From positions 1 to 40,334 of the forward strand of contig DASXUK010000037.1 in assembly GCA_036504875.1 (NCBI GenBank): a stretch of 40,334 nucleotides of DNA, read 5' to 3'. The translations under genes and the position numbers were made by a program. The notes under the pieces were generated by a model. It searched no databases, was not told the origin of the DNA, and saw only the letters and a list, made by a program, of their open reading frames with translations. Positions 1-8,441 of the stretch are shown one piece after another (positions within the stretch are counted from its first letter, which is position 1; each line of letters begins with the position of its first letter). This DNA is from JACPFJ01 sp036504875. GTDB lineage: Bacteria > Desulfobacterota > Desulfuromonadia > Geobacterales > Pseudopelobacteraceae.

Positions 1-1
1 A

Positions 2-1552
2 TTGAACCCGTCCGAGGCGTTTGATGAACTGGATAAGCTTATTTTCTGCAAAGTTTGGGATGAACGGAAACCGAGAAAAAAAGGAGAGCCGTACAGTTTT
101 CAGGTCTTTTCTGAACCGAAAGCAAATGAAGCAGAAACAGAAGAAGAGCGGCTGCAAAGAGAAAATAATGCGCTGCTGAAAAGAATCCAGGAGCTTTACG
201 GGGAAGGGCGCAAGAAGGACAAGGAAGTTTTCAAGGATGACATTCGCCTTTCGGCTGCAAAATGCCGCACGGTGGTCAGCTACCTGGAAAGCGTCAATCT
301 GGGTAAAACAGACCTAGACAGCAAGGGACGTGCCTTTGAGGAATTTCTGGGGTCATTCTTTCGCGGTGATTTCGGCCAGTATTTTACTCCACGGCCAATT
401 GTGAAGTTCATTGTCGATGTCCTGCCGATTACCAATGAATCGCTGGTATTGGATACCTCGTGCGGCAGCGGCGGCTTTCTGCTGCATGCCCTTGACAAGG
501 TGCGCAAACAGGCCGGTGAATACTACCCTCAGACAGAAGGACAGCCAGAAACAGCAGAGCATCACCGCCACTGGCACGATTTCGCTGAGAAGAATCTTTA
601 CGGCATTGAAATCAACGAGCAGATTGCCCGCACCGCCAAGATGAATATGATTATCCACGATGACGGCCATACCAACGTCATCAGCGCCGATGGCCTACTC
701 CCTGATGATGAGCTTCGCAACAGGTCCGGCAATGTTGGCTTTGCCTATAACCGTTTCAACTTTATCATCACCAATCCCCCCTTTGGATCTTCGGTCAAGC
801 AGACTGAAAAGGCATACCTGACCAACTACAGGATGGCGGCCAAGGAGGTTGACTGGCTGAACCCAAAGAGCAAAGCCGCTGCACGTCCCAATCAAAGCAC
901 CGAAGTGCTGTTTATCGAGCAATGCCACCAGTTTCTCGCGGAGGGGGGCTATCTGGCAATCGTCGTGCCCGATGTCATTCTGACCAACTCCAGCTTGCAG
1001 TATGTGCGGGACAATATCGAGGAGGGTTATCGCATTGTAGCCATTGTTTCCATGCCGCAGACCGCCTTCATGGCTACCGGTGCCGGGGTGAAAAGCTCAG
1101 TGATGTTCCTGAAAAAACTGACAAGGAAGCAGAGCGAAAAAATCAGAAACGCCAAGACCGCCCTGAAGGATCGCATCAAGGAAGAGCACGTTTTTAGCCG
1201 GGAACTTGCACGGATGGAGAAGGAGCGGGACACTCGAATCAAGGAACTAGACGGCTTCGCCAATCCTGACAAGCTGACAGGTAAGGCGCTCAAAGACTCT
1301 GAAGCTTTGCAGGAATGGAAGAAGAGCGTTAACGACGAATGCGCGGAAAAGCTTGATGCTCTTAAAGAACGGCTATTGGAACAGTACGACAGCAAGCGCC
1401 GGGAGCTATTGGAGGATTACGACATTTTTATGGCAATTGCCGAGGATATCGGATATGACGCCGTCGGCAGGAGCACCGGTAATAATGAGTTGGATGTGAT
1501 TGCGCTGGAACTGGCTCGGTTCATCACCGTCATCGAAGCCGGAGAGGCGTAA
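2..1552 (+). CDS. hsdM: Type I restriction-modification system, N6-adenine DNA methyltransferase subunit (5' end cut by window)
   Basis: This is the modification subunit, which transfers a methyl group from S-adenosylmethionine to adenine in the site chosen by HsdS and also forms the core of the restriction complex. Counting from the window edge, a GQYFTPRP segment lies near residue 125, the SAM-binding motif I (LDTSCGSGGFL) at about 150-160, and the catalytic NPPF motif of gamma-class N6-adenine methylases at 258-261. The C-terminal 130 residues are highly charged and probably helical. The frame is open to the left edge, and the first possible codon is a TTG with no upstream sequence, so the true start is outside the window. 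The stop lies 2 bases before the hsdS ATG, showing one operon. No hsdR is visible, so it should lie upstream. Family assignment is firm. Confidence 0.93.
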   Translation: MNPSEAFDELDKLIFCKVWDERKPRKKGEPYSFQVFSEPKANEAETEEERLQRENNALLKRIQELYGEGRKKDKEVFKDDIRLSAAKCRTVVSYLESVNLGKTDLDSKGRAFEEFLGSFFRGDFGQYFTPRPIVKFIVDVLPITNESLVLDTSCGSGGFLLHALDKVRKQAGEYYPQTEGQPETAEHHRHWHDFAEKNLYGIEINEQIARTAKMNMIIHDDGHTNVISADGLLPDDELRNRSGNVGFAYNRFNFIITNPPFGSSVKQTEKAYLTNYRMAAKEVDWLNPKSKAAARPNQSTEVLFIEQCHQFLAEGGYLAIVVPDVILTNSSLQYVRDNIEEGYRIVAIVSMPQTAFMATGAGVKSSVMFLKKLTRKQSEKIRNAKTALKDRIKEEHVFSRELARMEKERDTRIKELDGFANPDKLTGKALKDSEALQEWKKSVNDECAEKLDALKERLLEQYDSKRRELLEDYDIFMAIAEDIGYDAVGRSTGNNELDVIALELARFITVIEAGEA

Positions 1553-1554
1553 GG

Positions 1555-2967
1555 ATGGCGTTCCAGCTTTCTGAAACGGTGAACAAGGATAAGGTCTTTC
1601 TGGTCAGGCGGAGTGAGTTGGAAGGGCGGCTTGATCCTGACTACGTCCGGTATCTTCGAAAAAGTCAGACTTTTATGTACCCTGCAATATCATTAGGTAA
1701 CATACTGAGATATCGTCCACAGTACGGCGCAAATGAGCTTGGGTTACAAAGAATTGGCACCAATCAACCCCGGTACATTAGAATTACTGACATTGACGAG
1801 TTTGGAGTTTTAAGCCAAGAGTTGGGTGCCACAGCGGACAATATTGAAGACAAGTATATTTTGGTGGATGGTGATTTGTTGTTAGCGCGTAGTGGCAATA
1901 CGGTGGGTAAAGCGTACTTGCACACTCCTAAAGACTATCCGTGTTTTTTTGCAGGGTACATGATCAGATTTAAAATAAATGAGGAGATTGCACTTTCAAG
2001 TTACGTTTTCACTGTCACCCAGCTAGGCATTTACAAGGAATGGGTAAATGCAGTTCAGCGCAGTGCTGGTCAGCCAAATATAAACGCTGAAGAATACAGG
2101 AATTATAAACTTCCTCTACCTCCCTTTGATATTCAAAAACGAATAGTTACTAAAATAAACATAGCCTACGCCGCCAAAAAACAAAAAGAGGCGCAGGCGA
2201 AGCAACAACTTGATTCAATCGATACCTACCTGATGAAGGAGCTTGGTATTGAACCGCAGCAGGAAGAGGAAAACAGCATCAGCCTACGTATGTTTATCAG
2301 TAATTTCAGCGAAGTCAGCGGCGGTCGGTTTGACGCAGATTTTTATTCGAAACGATACAAATCGTTTGAATCGAGAATGATGAATTCACCTTATCCTTTG
2401 GCTCAATTAAACAAAATTGCGGTTTCGATATTTCAAGGTATAGGTAGAAATCAGACAGACAAACAAGACTGTGTTTTATTAAAGGTTAAAAATATACTTG
2501 GTAATGGTGAAATTAGTTTTGAAGATATTGAATATGTTGATGCAGAAGTGAAGGGTAAAGTTCTCGAACAAGGTGACATTATAAGCCCATTCATTGGCGA
2601 AGCTATCAAACAATATAAGTTTTCGGTATTCATCAAGAATAATGATCAAAACTATACCGTTGATAACAATACTGGAGTAATTCGGCTTAGTTGCGAAGTT
2701 AGCTCCAATTATATTGCCAGCTTTCTAATGTCCTCATGTGGAAAATGGCAAATCAATAAATTTATTGGTGGTGGAGGTGTTCCTTTTCTCGGATCACATA
2801 GCGTAAAAAAATTTCAAGTTGTTCTCCCCCCTCTCGAAAAACAAAACAAAATCGCAGCTCATATCCAGGGTATCCGCGACCAGGCCAAACAGCTCCGCGC
2901 CGAGGCTGTCGCCGGGCTTGAGCAGGCCAAGCAGGAGGTTGAGGCGATGATTCTCAGGCGAGATTGA
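1555..2967 (+). CDS. hsdS: Type I restriction-modification system specificity subunit
   Basis: HsdS provides DNA sequence recognition for the HsdM/HsdR complex. The 470-residue protein has the usual architecture: target recognition domain 1 (about 35-200), a conserved helical spacer after the LPLPPFDIQKRI segment (about 190-235), recognition domain 2 (about 260-415), and a distal helical repeat after VVLPPLEKQNKIAAHI. The start ATG follows a GGAGAGG ribosome site located in the end of hsdM. The two recognition domains are visibly richer in A+T than hsdM and the flanking chromosome, especially 1680-2150 and 2340-2800, which is common for HsdS domains exchanged by horizontal transfer. The DNA target cannot be read from the sequence. 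Full length and apparently intact. Confidence 0.93.
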   Translation: MAFQLSETVNKDKVFLVRRSELEGRLDPDYVRYLRKSQTFMYPAISLGNILRYRPQYGANELGLQRIGTNQPRYIRITDIDEFGVLSQELGATADNIEDKYILVDGDLLLARSGNTVGKAYLHTPKDYPCFFAGYMIRFKINEEIALSSYVFTVTQLGIYKEWVNAVQRSAGQPNINAEEYRNYKLPLPPFDIQKRIVTKINIAYAAKKQKEAQAKQQLDSIDTYLMKELGIEPQQEEENSISLRMFISNFSEVSGGRFDADFYSKRYKSFESRMMNSPYPLAQLNKIAVSIFQGIGRNQTDKQDCVLLKVKNILGNGEISFEDIEYVDAEVKGKVLEQGDIISPFIGEAIKQYKFSVFIKNNDQNYTVDNNTGVIRLSCEVSSNYIASFLMSSCGKWQINKFIGGGGVPFLGSHSVKKFQVVLPPLEKQNKIAAHIQGIRDQAKQLRAEAVAGLEQAKQEVEAMILRRD

Positions 2968-3050
2968 AGTGAATCGCCGATCTTCATGTTTCAACGGCCA
3001 AAGGGATTGGATGTGAAGGAGAATAAGGGTGTTCCCCCAATTAATATCAA

Positions 3051-3293
<243 letters not shown>

Positions 3294-3358
3294 ACTCGAA
3301 TTAAACGGACGGGTCCTGGCCTAAGGGGGATGTTACTGAAATCGTGGCAGCAAGAAGA

Positions 3359-3382
3359 ATCCGGGACGTCGTTGGCCCGGAT
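3359..3382 (-). terminator. Possible intrinsic terminator after the small exported protein gene
   Basis: Seven-base stem ATCCGGG/CCCGGAT with a 10-base loop. Read on the minus strand it is followed by TCTTCTT, a weak T-tract, about 25 bases after the stop of the minus-strand gene. The stem is clear; the termination call is tentative. Confidence 0.4.
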
Positions 3383-3406
3383 CTGCTAAAAGTGATCCGG
3401 CAAAAC

Positions 3407-3775
3407 TTACCGAGACTGTTTGATCGGCTGGACCAAGCAGGATGCAGTTTCCTTCTTGGCTATGTCGCCAACCTTAATCTCGCCGCTAACCACCTCGGCT
3501 TGAAAATAATGTTCTCCATCATAGGAAAGCACTTTTACCTTTCCGACCTCTTTTGTTTTAGGATTTTTCGCGCCACCCAGCTCCCGGTAGACAGCGATGA
3601 CATCATTCGGGCAGATCTCTTTTTTCACATCGGCTGTGCCGCTGTGAAAGAGGTGCAGCTTGTTGCCTGTTTTCATTACGACCTCGCTCTTGACCTTTTT
3701 CTCGGCCGCCTGAGTGGTCAACGGAGCTGCCAAGGCGAGGAAAGAGACTGCAACTAAGATAATCAGGGCTCGCAT
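3407..3775 (-). CDS. Small exported protein of unknown function
   Basis: I do not recognise a family. The 122-residue product starts with a Sec signal peptide: positively charged MR, a hydrophobic stretch to about residue 17, then a probable cleavage after TTQA near residue 22. The mature part of about 100 residues is basic, contains two cysteines (in KEICPND and TASCLVQ) that could form a disulfide in the periplasm, and looks mostly beta-stranded. The start at 3775 is chosen because AGGAGGAG lies just upstream of that ATG; a longer reading from 3814 would place this ribosome site inside the gene and hide the signal peptide. It appears monocistronic, with a promoter-like sequence upstream and a hairpin downstream. 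Confidence 0.75.
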   Translation of the reverse strand: MRALIILVAVSFLALAAPLTTQAAEKKVKSEVVMKTGNKLHLFHSGTADVKKEICPNDVIAVYRELGGAKNPKTKEVGKVKVLSYDGEHYFQAEVVSGEIKVGDIAKKETASCLVQPIKQSR

Positions 3776-3790
3776 TTTCTCCTCCTGTAA

Positions 3791-3819
3791 TTTACATATT
3801 TCTGCTCCACGCATGTCAA
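3791..3819 (-). promoter_or_regulatory. Putative sigma-70 promoter of the small exported protein gene
   Basis: On the minus strand TTGACA (3814-3819) is followed after 17 bases by TGTAAA (3791-3796). The -35 is perfect and the -10 matches 4 of 6. The predicted transcript would start close to the ribosome site, giving a very short leader. Confidence 0.4.
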
Positions 3820-4032
3820 CGACCTTTATGTTCCCTTACCTCCTTCCTGGCCGTCTGATTAGACTTTACAGTGTAAGCAGTTGGCTTAATTATAACCGTG
3901 TTATCCCCGGTCGCAACACGGATTAAAGGATGGTTTAGTTCAGTCAAAGTTCAAAACGCTTCTCTTATGAACGCGGCAAGCGAGATAGTTCTTGCCAGGC
4001 ATAACCATAATAGGGTAGTGTAAGTAGTTAAT

Positions 4033-4060
4033 GGACGGGCCTTAAGCCCGTCCTTTTATT
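4033..4060 (+). terminator. Terminator-like hairpin in the leader region upstream of typA
   Basis: Perfect 8-base stem GGACGGGC/GCCCGTCC (4033-4040 and 4046-4053) with loop CTTAA, followed by TTTTATTTT. It sits about 25 bases before the typA start and no plus-strand gene ends just upstream. It could be an attenuator in the typA leader or the end of a short untranslated RNA. The rest of 3776-4085 shows a smaller hairpin (GGCAAG 3975-3980 with CTTGCC 3991-3996), a possible TTTACA element at 3865-3870 and no open reading frame of note. Confidence 0.6.
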
Positions 4061-4085
4061 TTGAGAACATCGAGGAGTTTTTACC

Positions 4086-5891
4086 ATGCAGGAGAGAATC
4101 CGTAACATCGCCATTATCGCCCACGTCGACCATGGCAAGACAACGTTAGTCGATGCCATGTTGCGCCACGCCGGCGTTTTCCGTGAGAATGAGGCCATTA
4201 CCGAACGGGTCATGGATAGTAATGACCTGGAAAAGGAACGTGGCATCACCATCCTGGCCAAGAGCCTCTCCATCCATCATGGCCAATATAAGATAAATAT
4301 CGTAGATACCCCCGGCCATGCCGATTTCGGCGGCGAGGTAGAGCGCGTGCTCAAGATGGTTGATTCGGTGCTGCTGCTGGTTGACGCTCTGGACGGCCCC
4401 ATGCCCCAGACCCGCTTTGTCTTGAAGAAATCCCTGGACCTGGGACTCAAGCCGATCGTAGTCATCAACAAGATCGACCGCCCCGGCTCACGTCCCGATG
4501 AGGTCCTCAATATGGTCTTTGACCTGTTCTGTGAGCTGAACGCCTCCGATGACCAGCTGGATTTCCCGGTGGTTTATACCAGCGCCAAGATGGGTTACGC
4601 CAAGCTGGATATCAACATTGACTCGAGCAGTATGGAGCCGCTCTTCGCGGTAGTGGAATCCAATGTCCGTCCTCCCAAGGGGGATGCCAATGCACCCTTC
4701 CAGATGCTGATTGCCAATATCGATTACAATGATTATATCGGCCGTATGGCCACCGGCCGCATCTTTAACGGCAAGGTCAGGGCCGGCGAGACCGTGGCCA
4801 TGATCAAGCGCGACGGCTCGATCACCAAGGGTCGCATTTCCAAATTACTTGGCTACCAAGGACTCAAACAGATTGATATAGAAGAAGCCGGCACCGGCGA
4901 CATCGTGACCGTGGCAGGCTTTGAAGAGGTCAGCATCGGGGAGACCTTGGCTAGCGCCGAGACTCCGATTGCGGTTCCTTATGTATCCATTGATGAGCCA
5001 ACCCTGTCGATGAACTTCATCGTCAATACCTCTCCTTTTGCCGGCCGTGAAGGCAAGTGGGTTACCTCGCGTAATATCCGCGAGCGGCTTACCAAAGAGC
5101 TGCGCATCAATGTCTCTTTGCGGGTTGAAGATACTGACAGCGCAGATACCTTCAAGGTTTCCGGACGAGGTGAATTGCATCTCTCGATTCTGATCGAAAA
5201 CATGCGTCGTGAAGGTTTTGAACTGGCTGTGTCCAAGCCAGAGGTCATCATCCGCATCAAAGATGGCGTCAAACAGGAGCCGATGGAATATCTGGTGGTG
5301 GATGTAGCCTCCGAATTCCAGGGCACTGTCATCGAAAAAATGGGCCCGCGCAAGGGCGAGATGGTTGCCATGCTTCCGATGGGCGATATGATCCGCCTTG
5401 AATTCATTGTACCGGCTCGCGGCCTGATCGGCCTGCGTGGCGAGGTTATGACCGATACACGCGGAACAGCAGTAATGACGCATACTTTCCATGAGTACGC
5501 ACCCTACAAGGGCGAGATACCCGGCCGGAAAAACGGGGTGCTGATGGCCATGGAGCATGGCGAGACCACCGCCTACTCGCTGGACGCTCTCCAGCCGCGC
5601 GGTACTCTTTTCATAGGGGCCGGTGTTGAGGTCTACGGCGGCATGATCATCGGTCAACACAACAAGGATAACGATCTGGACGTCAACCCCTGCAAAGGTA
5701 AAAAACTCACCAATGTGCGCGCCTCGGGCACCGACGACGCGATCAAACTCACCCCGCCGCGCCTTCTGACGCTGGAGCAGGCACTGGAATTCATCGATGA
5801 CGACGAGCTGGTCGAGGTCACGCCGCAATCGATCCGACTGCGCAAGAAAGAGCTGGATCCGACCAGGCGCAAGCGGGCCTCCAAATCCTAA
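4086..5891 (+). CDS. typA: Ribosome-associated translational GTPase TypA/BipA
   Basis: TypA/BipA is an EF-G-like GTPase that binds the 70S ribosome and supports 50S assembly and stress growth. All GTPase motifs are visible: G1 AHVDHGKT at residues 12-19, G2 around RGITILAK, G3 DTPGHADF, and G4 NKID. These are followed by the beta-barrel domain 2, EF-G-like domains III and V, and the family-specific C-terminal domain (GQHNKDNDLDVNPCKGKK). The length of 601 residues fits the family. The start follows GAGGAG at a normal distance. The gene stands alone, with a terminator-like hairpin before it and a strong terminator after it. Confidence 0.97.
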   Translation: MQERIRNIAIIAHVDHGKTTLVDAMLRHAGVFRENEAITERVMDSNDLEKERGITILAKSLSIHHGQYKINIVDTPGHADFGGEVERVLKMVDSVLLLVDALDGPMPQTRFVLKKSLDLGLKPIVVINKIDRPGSRPDEVLNMVFDLFCELNASDDQLDFPVVYTSAKMGYAKLDINIDSSSMEPLFAVVESNVRPPKGDANAPFQMLIANIDYNDYIGRMATGRIFNGKVRAGETVAMIKRDGSITKGRISKLLGYQGLKQIDIEEAGTGDIVTVAGFEEVSIGETLASAETPIAVPYVSIDEPTLSMNFIVNTSPFAGREGKWVTSRNIRERLTKELRINVSLRVEDTDSADTFKVSGRGELHLSILIENMRREGFELAVSKPEVIIRIKDGVKQEPMEYLVVDVASEFQGTVIEKMGPRKGEMVAMLPMGDMIRLEFIVPARGLIGLRGEVMTDTRGTAVMTHTFHEYAPYKGEIPGRKNGVLMAMEHGETTAYSLDALQPRGTLFIGAGVEVYGGMIIGQHNKDNDLDVNPCKGKKLTNVRASGTDDAIKLTPPRLLTLEQALEFIDDDELVEVTPQSIRLRKKELDPTRRKRASKS

Positions 5892-5918
5892 TCTGGCCAA
5901 CATTGATTTGAACAGAAA

Positions 5919-5950
5919 AATGCCGCGCTTGAAAAAGCCGGCATTTTTTT
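5919..5950 (+). terminator. Intrinsic terminator of typA
   Basis: Stem AATGCCG/CGGCATT extended by GCTT/AAGC across one bulged C, with a GAAA loop, followed by a run of T (5944-5951). It lies about 28 bases after the typA stop. Confidence 0.85.
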
Positions 5951-6075
5951 ATTTATGTAGCTGCAGTTGGCTTTTTTCTAGTCTGTTCAAAAAGATAAAT
6001 AGTCGATTTTTGAGGTATGGGGTGATATAGTTCGCAACTGAAGCGATACCAGATCCTCACAGGGAAAGGTTTGTT

Positions 6076-7293
6076 ATGGATCAACAGAAAATTTATCTGA
6101 TAGGGGCCGGCATCGAAGGCTGGGAAGGGTTCGGAGCCAAGGCACTGGAGGTTATTTCCAACGCCCAGGTGATGATCGGTCACCAGCGGCATCTGGATAT
6201 TTTTCCGGATTTCAGCGGTGAGAAGAGGACCTTGACTAACCTGCCGGAGGTGCTGGAGTTCCTCAAAAAAACTGAAAAGCGCGTGGTTGTGCTGGCCTCG
6301 GGAGATCCTACTTTTTTCGGTGTTTCTAGATTCCTGCTACGGAATCTGCCCAAGGAGCGGATCGAGATATTTGCCAATGTCACCAGCATGCAGTATGCCT
6401 TTGCCTGTATCAAGGAACCCTGGGATGATGCCATTTTTGTGTCCGTTCATGGCCGCGGCATGCATGCCTCGGTAGACAAGATCATTGCAGCTGAAAAGGC
6501 CTGCATATTAACCGATAAAATCAATACTCCGGCCGCCATCGCGACCGAACTGATCGAACGGGGAGCCGAAGGTTACGAGGCTTGGCTGTGCGAGGACCTG
6601 GGGCTTGCCAGCGAAAAATTTACTCGCACCGATCTGCGCGGCCTGCTCGAGTTAAGGCCCTCCGATCTAAACATCCTGATTCTGATCAAGACCTACGAGC
6701 CCAATCTGGTTCAGTATCCGCTAATCGGCATCAATGACGATGAGTTCCATACCTCTAAGAAACTGATCACCAAGCAGGAGGTAAGGGCGGTCACCCTGGC
6801 AAAGCTGCAACTGCAAGATGACCTGGTGCTGTGGGATATTGGCGCGGGCAGCTGTTCGATCTCGATCGAGGCATCCAACCTGATGCCAAATGGCAAGATC
6901 TTTGCCGTTGAGAAGAATCAGCAATGCATCGGCTTTATCAATGACAACCTGAAAAAATTCTGCGCCCGCAATGTCAAGCTGATCGAGGCCTATGCCCCTG
7001 AAGGACTGGAAGATCTGCCTGATCCTGACCGCGTCTTTATCGGCGGAGCAGGCGGCAAGCTGGATGAGGTCATCGATCTGGTGGCTCAGCGCCTGAAATC
7101 AGATGGAATAGTAGTTATCAATGCCGTTACCCTGGACACCCTCACAAAGGCGGTTGAATTCCTTGAAGACCATGGTTACACGGTCGAGGCCGCCTGCGTC
7201 AATATTGCCAAGACCCGCAATTTAACCGAATACAAGATGTTCGAGGCTCAAAATCCTGTCTATGTCATTTCAGCCTGGAAGGGAAACGACTAG
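6076..7293 (+). CDS. cbiET: Fused precorrin/cobalt-precorrin methyltransferase CbiE-CbiT (CobL type)
   Basis: This bifunctional enzyme acts in corrin ring synthesis for vitamin B12: the CbiE half methylates C5 and the CbiT half methylates C15 and decarboxylates the C12 acetate side chain. The N-terminal half (about 1-200) is a tetrapyrrole methylase domain with the IGAGIEGWEG start and the SGDPTFFG segment. The C-terminal half (about 215-405) is a class I SAM methyltransferase with DIGAGSCSISIEA and AVEKN binding motifs. The length of 405 residues fits the fused form. The downstream cbiL-like gene begins on the last base of this stop codon, so the two are translationally coupled. No cobalamin riboswitch is visible upstream. 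Confidence 0.93.
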   Translation: MDQQKIYLIGAGIEGWEGFGAKALEVISNAQVMIGHQRHLDIFPDFSGEKRTLTNLPEVLEFLKKTEKRVVVLASGDPTFFGVSRFLLRNLPKERIEIFANVTSMQYAFACIKEPWDDAIFVSVHGRGMHASVDKIIAAEKACILTDKINTPAAIATELIERGAEGYEAWLCEDLGLASEKFTRTDLRGLLELRPSDLNILILIKTYEPNLVQYPLIGINDDEFHTSKKLITKQEVRAVTLAKLQLQDDLVLWDIGAGSCSISIEASNLMPNGKIFAVEKNQQCIGFINDNLKKFCARNVKLIEAYAPEGLEDLPDPDRVFIGGAGGKLDEVIDLVAQRLKSDGIVVINAVTLDTLTKAVEFLEDHGYTVEAACVNIAKTRNLTEYKMFEAQNPVYVISAWKGND

Positions 7294-8000
7294 TGTCCAC
7301 TGTTTATGCTGTTGGTGTCGGTCCCGGCGATCCAGAGCTGCTGACACGCAAGGCCGAGCGAATCCTGCGTGAGGCAGATGTTATTTTAGCTCCGGTTTCC
7401 AAGCCGACCGAGTCCAGTGTGGCCCTTGAAACGGTTCGTGAGTTTTTGGATCACAACCGCCAGGAAATCATCATCCACCAGTTTCCAATGACCTCCGATC
7501 CATCCCGCCTGCTCCCGGCCTGGCAGGCGGCTGCCGCGCTGATGGCCAAGCGGGCGGCAGCCGGCAAAAAAATAGCCTTCATCACCATCGGTGACCCGCT
7601 TTTCTACTCCACCTTCATCTATCTGTTACGCATCTTCCAGAACACCTATCCGCAGGTAAAACTGGAAATAGTGCCGGGTATCTCCAGCATCAATGCCTCT
7701 GCCGCCCAGGCCGTGTTTCCATTGGTGGAAGGGGACGAGCGTCTGCTAGTAATACCGGCCACAGCCGGTTTGAATAAGATCATTGAGGCCCTGGCACACT
7801 ATGAGACCGTGGTACTTCTCAAGGTGAAGCCCTTGTATGCGGATATCCTGGAGCTGCTCAGGCAGACCGGACGCGAGCAGAGCACCCTGTTTGTCGAACG
7901 GGTGGGGAGTGCACGCCAGCTGGTGCTGACAGATTTTGCTGAAATTGCGGCTCACAAACCGGATTATCTGTCATTAATGATCGTCAAAAACCCCATGTGA
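7293..8000 (+). CDS. cbiL: Precorrin-2 / cobalt-factor II C20-methyltransferase
   Basis: The enzyme adds the C20 methyl group to the dihydroisobacteriochlorin intermediate of cobalamin synthesis. The 235-residue protein is one tetrapyrrole methylase domain: the N-terminal VGVGPGDPELLTRKA motif, the TIGDPLFYSTF segment, and VPGISSINASAAQ are characteristic of the C20 enzyme. Start is GTG at 7293, sharing its G with the TAG stop of cbiET. Sequence alone does not tell the anaerobic CbiL from the aerobic CobI; the neighbouring fused CbiET and the anaerobic lifestyle suggested by other genes favour CbiL. Other corrin genes are not in the window. Confidence 0.88.
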   Translation: MSTVYAVGVGPGDPELLTRKAERILREADVILAPVSKPTESSVALETVREFLDHNRQEIIIHQFPMTSDPSRLLPAWQAAAALMAKRAAAGKKIAFITIGDPLFYSTFIYLLRIFQNTYPQVKLEIVPGISSINASAAQAVFPLVEGDERLLVIPATAGLNKIIEALAHYETVVLLKVKPLYADILELLRQTGREQSTLFVERVGSARQLVLTDFAEIAAHKPDYLSLMIVKNPM

Positions 8001-8042
8001 CTTCTGAGACCAATTTTTCTTCGGATACCTTGATTCAAAGAT

Positions 8043-8372
8043 ATGTTTTTTCTAAAGCTCGCGCTCTCAAATCTGATTATCATCACCTGTGTAACGGTCG
8101 GCAGACGCTTTCCGACACTGGGTGGTCTAATCGCCACCATGCCGCTTACCAGTCTGATCGTCCTGATCTGGCTGCATACCGAAAACCCCGGTAATACCCA
8201 GCTGATTGGGAATTTCACAAAAGGGGTACTGTGGGGGGTCCTGCCTACGATTGCTTTTTTTGCAACCGGTTACATTTGCCTGTGGAAAGGGATGGGGTTC
8301 TATTCGGCTCTGACTGCAGGGAGTATACTGTGGCTGGCTGGGGCGCTACTACATCAATGGCTTTTGCGATAA
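8043..8372 (+). CDS. Small integral membrane protein, possibly DUF3147-like
   Basis: The 109-residue product has four hydrophobic stretches (about 4-22, 27-44, 62-80, 84-105) with short polar links, so it is almost certainly an inner-membrane protein. It resembles the small DUF3147/GlpM-type membrane proteins in size and layout, but I cannot prove membership from memory. It follows cbiL by 42 bases on the same strand and ends just before a strong terminator, so it is probably the last gene of this corrinoid transcript. Its ribosome site is weak. A role in cobalamin metabolism is only suggested by position. Confidence 0.7.
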   Translation: MFFLKLALSNLIIITCVTVGRRFPTLGGLIATMPLTSLIVLIWLHTENPGNTQLIGNFTKGVLWGVLPTIAFFATGYICLWKGMGFYSALTAGSILWLAGALLHQWLLR

Positions 8373-8382
8373 CTATCGCAGA

Positions 8383-8427
8383 AACAGCAAGAGCTCTCCG
8401 AAATCAGAGAGCTCTTGCTGTTTTTCT
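8383..8427. terminator. Bidirectional terminator between the corrinoid operon and the lipoprotein gene
   Basis: Perfect 16-base inverted repeat AACAGCAAGAGCTCTC (8383-8398) and its complement (8407-8422), with an 8-base loop, followed by TTTTTCT on the plus strand. It lies between two convergent genes and can serve both. Confidence 0.9.
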
Positions 8428-8441
8428 ATAAAGGCTTCAAG

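Noticed and set aside
3344..3757. A 137-codon plus-strand frame
   Set aside because: It overlaps the exported protein on the other strand, which has the signal peptide and ribosome site. No recognisable domain.
4845..5903. A 352-codon open frame on the minus strand
   Set aside because: It lies fully antisense to typA, whose motifs are certain; the frame is a by-product of codon bias.
5952..6075. Possible cobalamin riboswitch before cbiET
   Set aside because: No B12-box or conserved stems are present; only a weak TATAGT-like element at 6026-6031.
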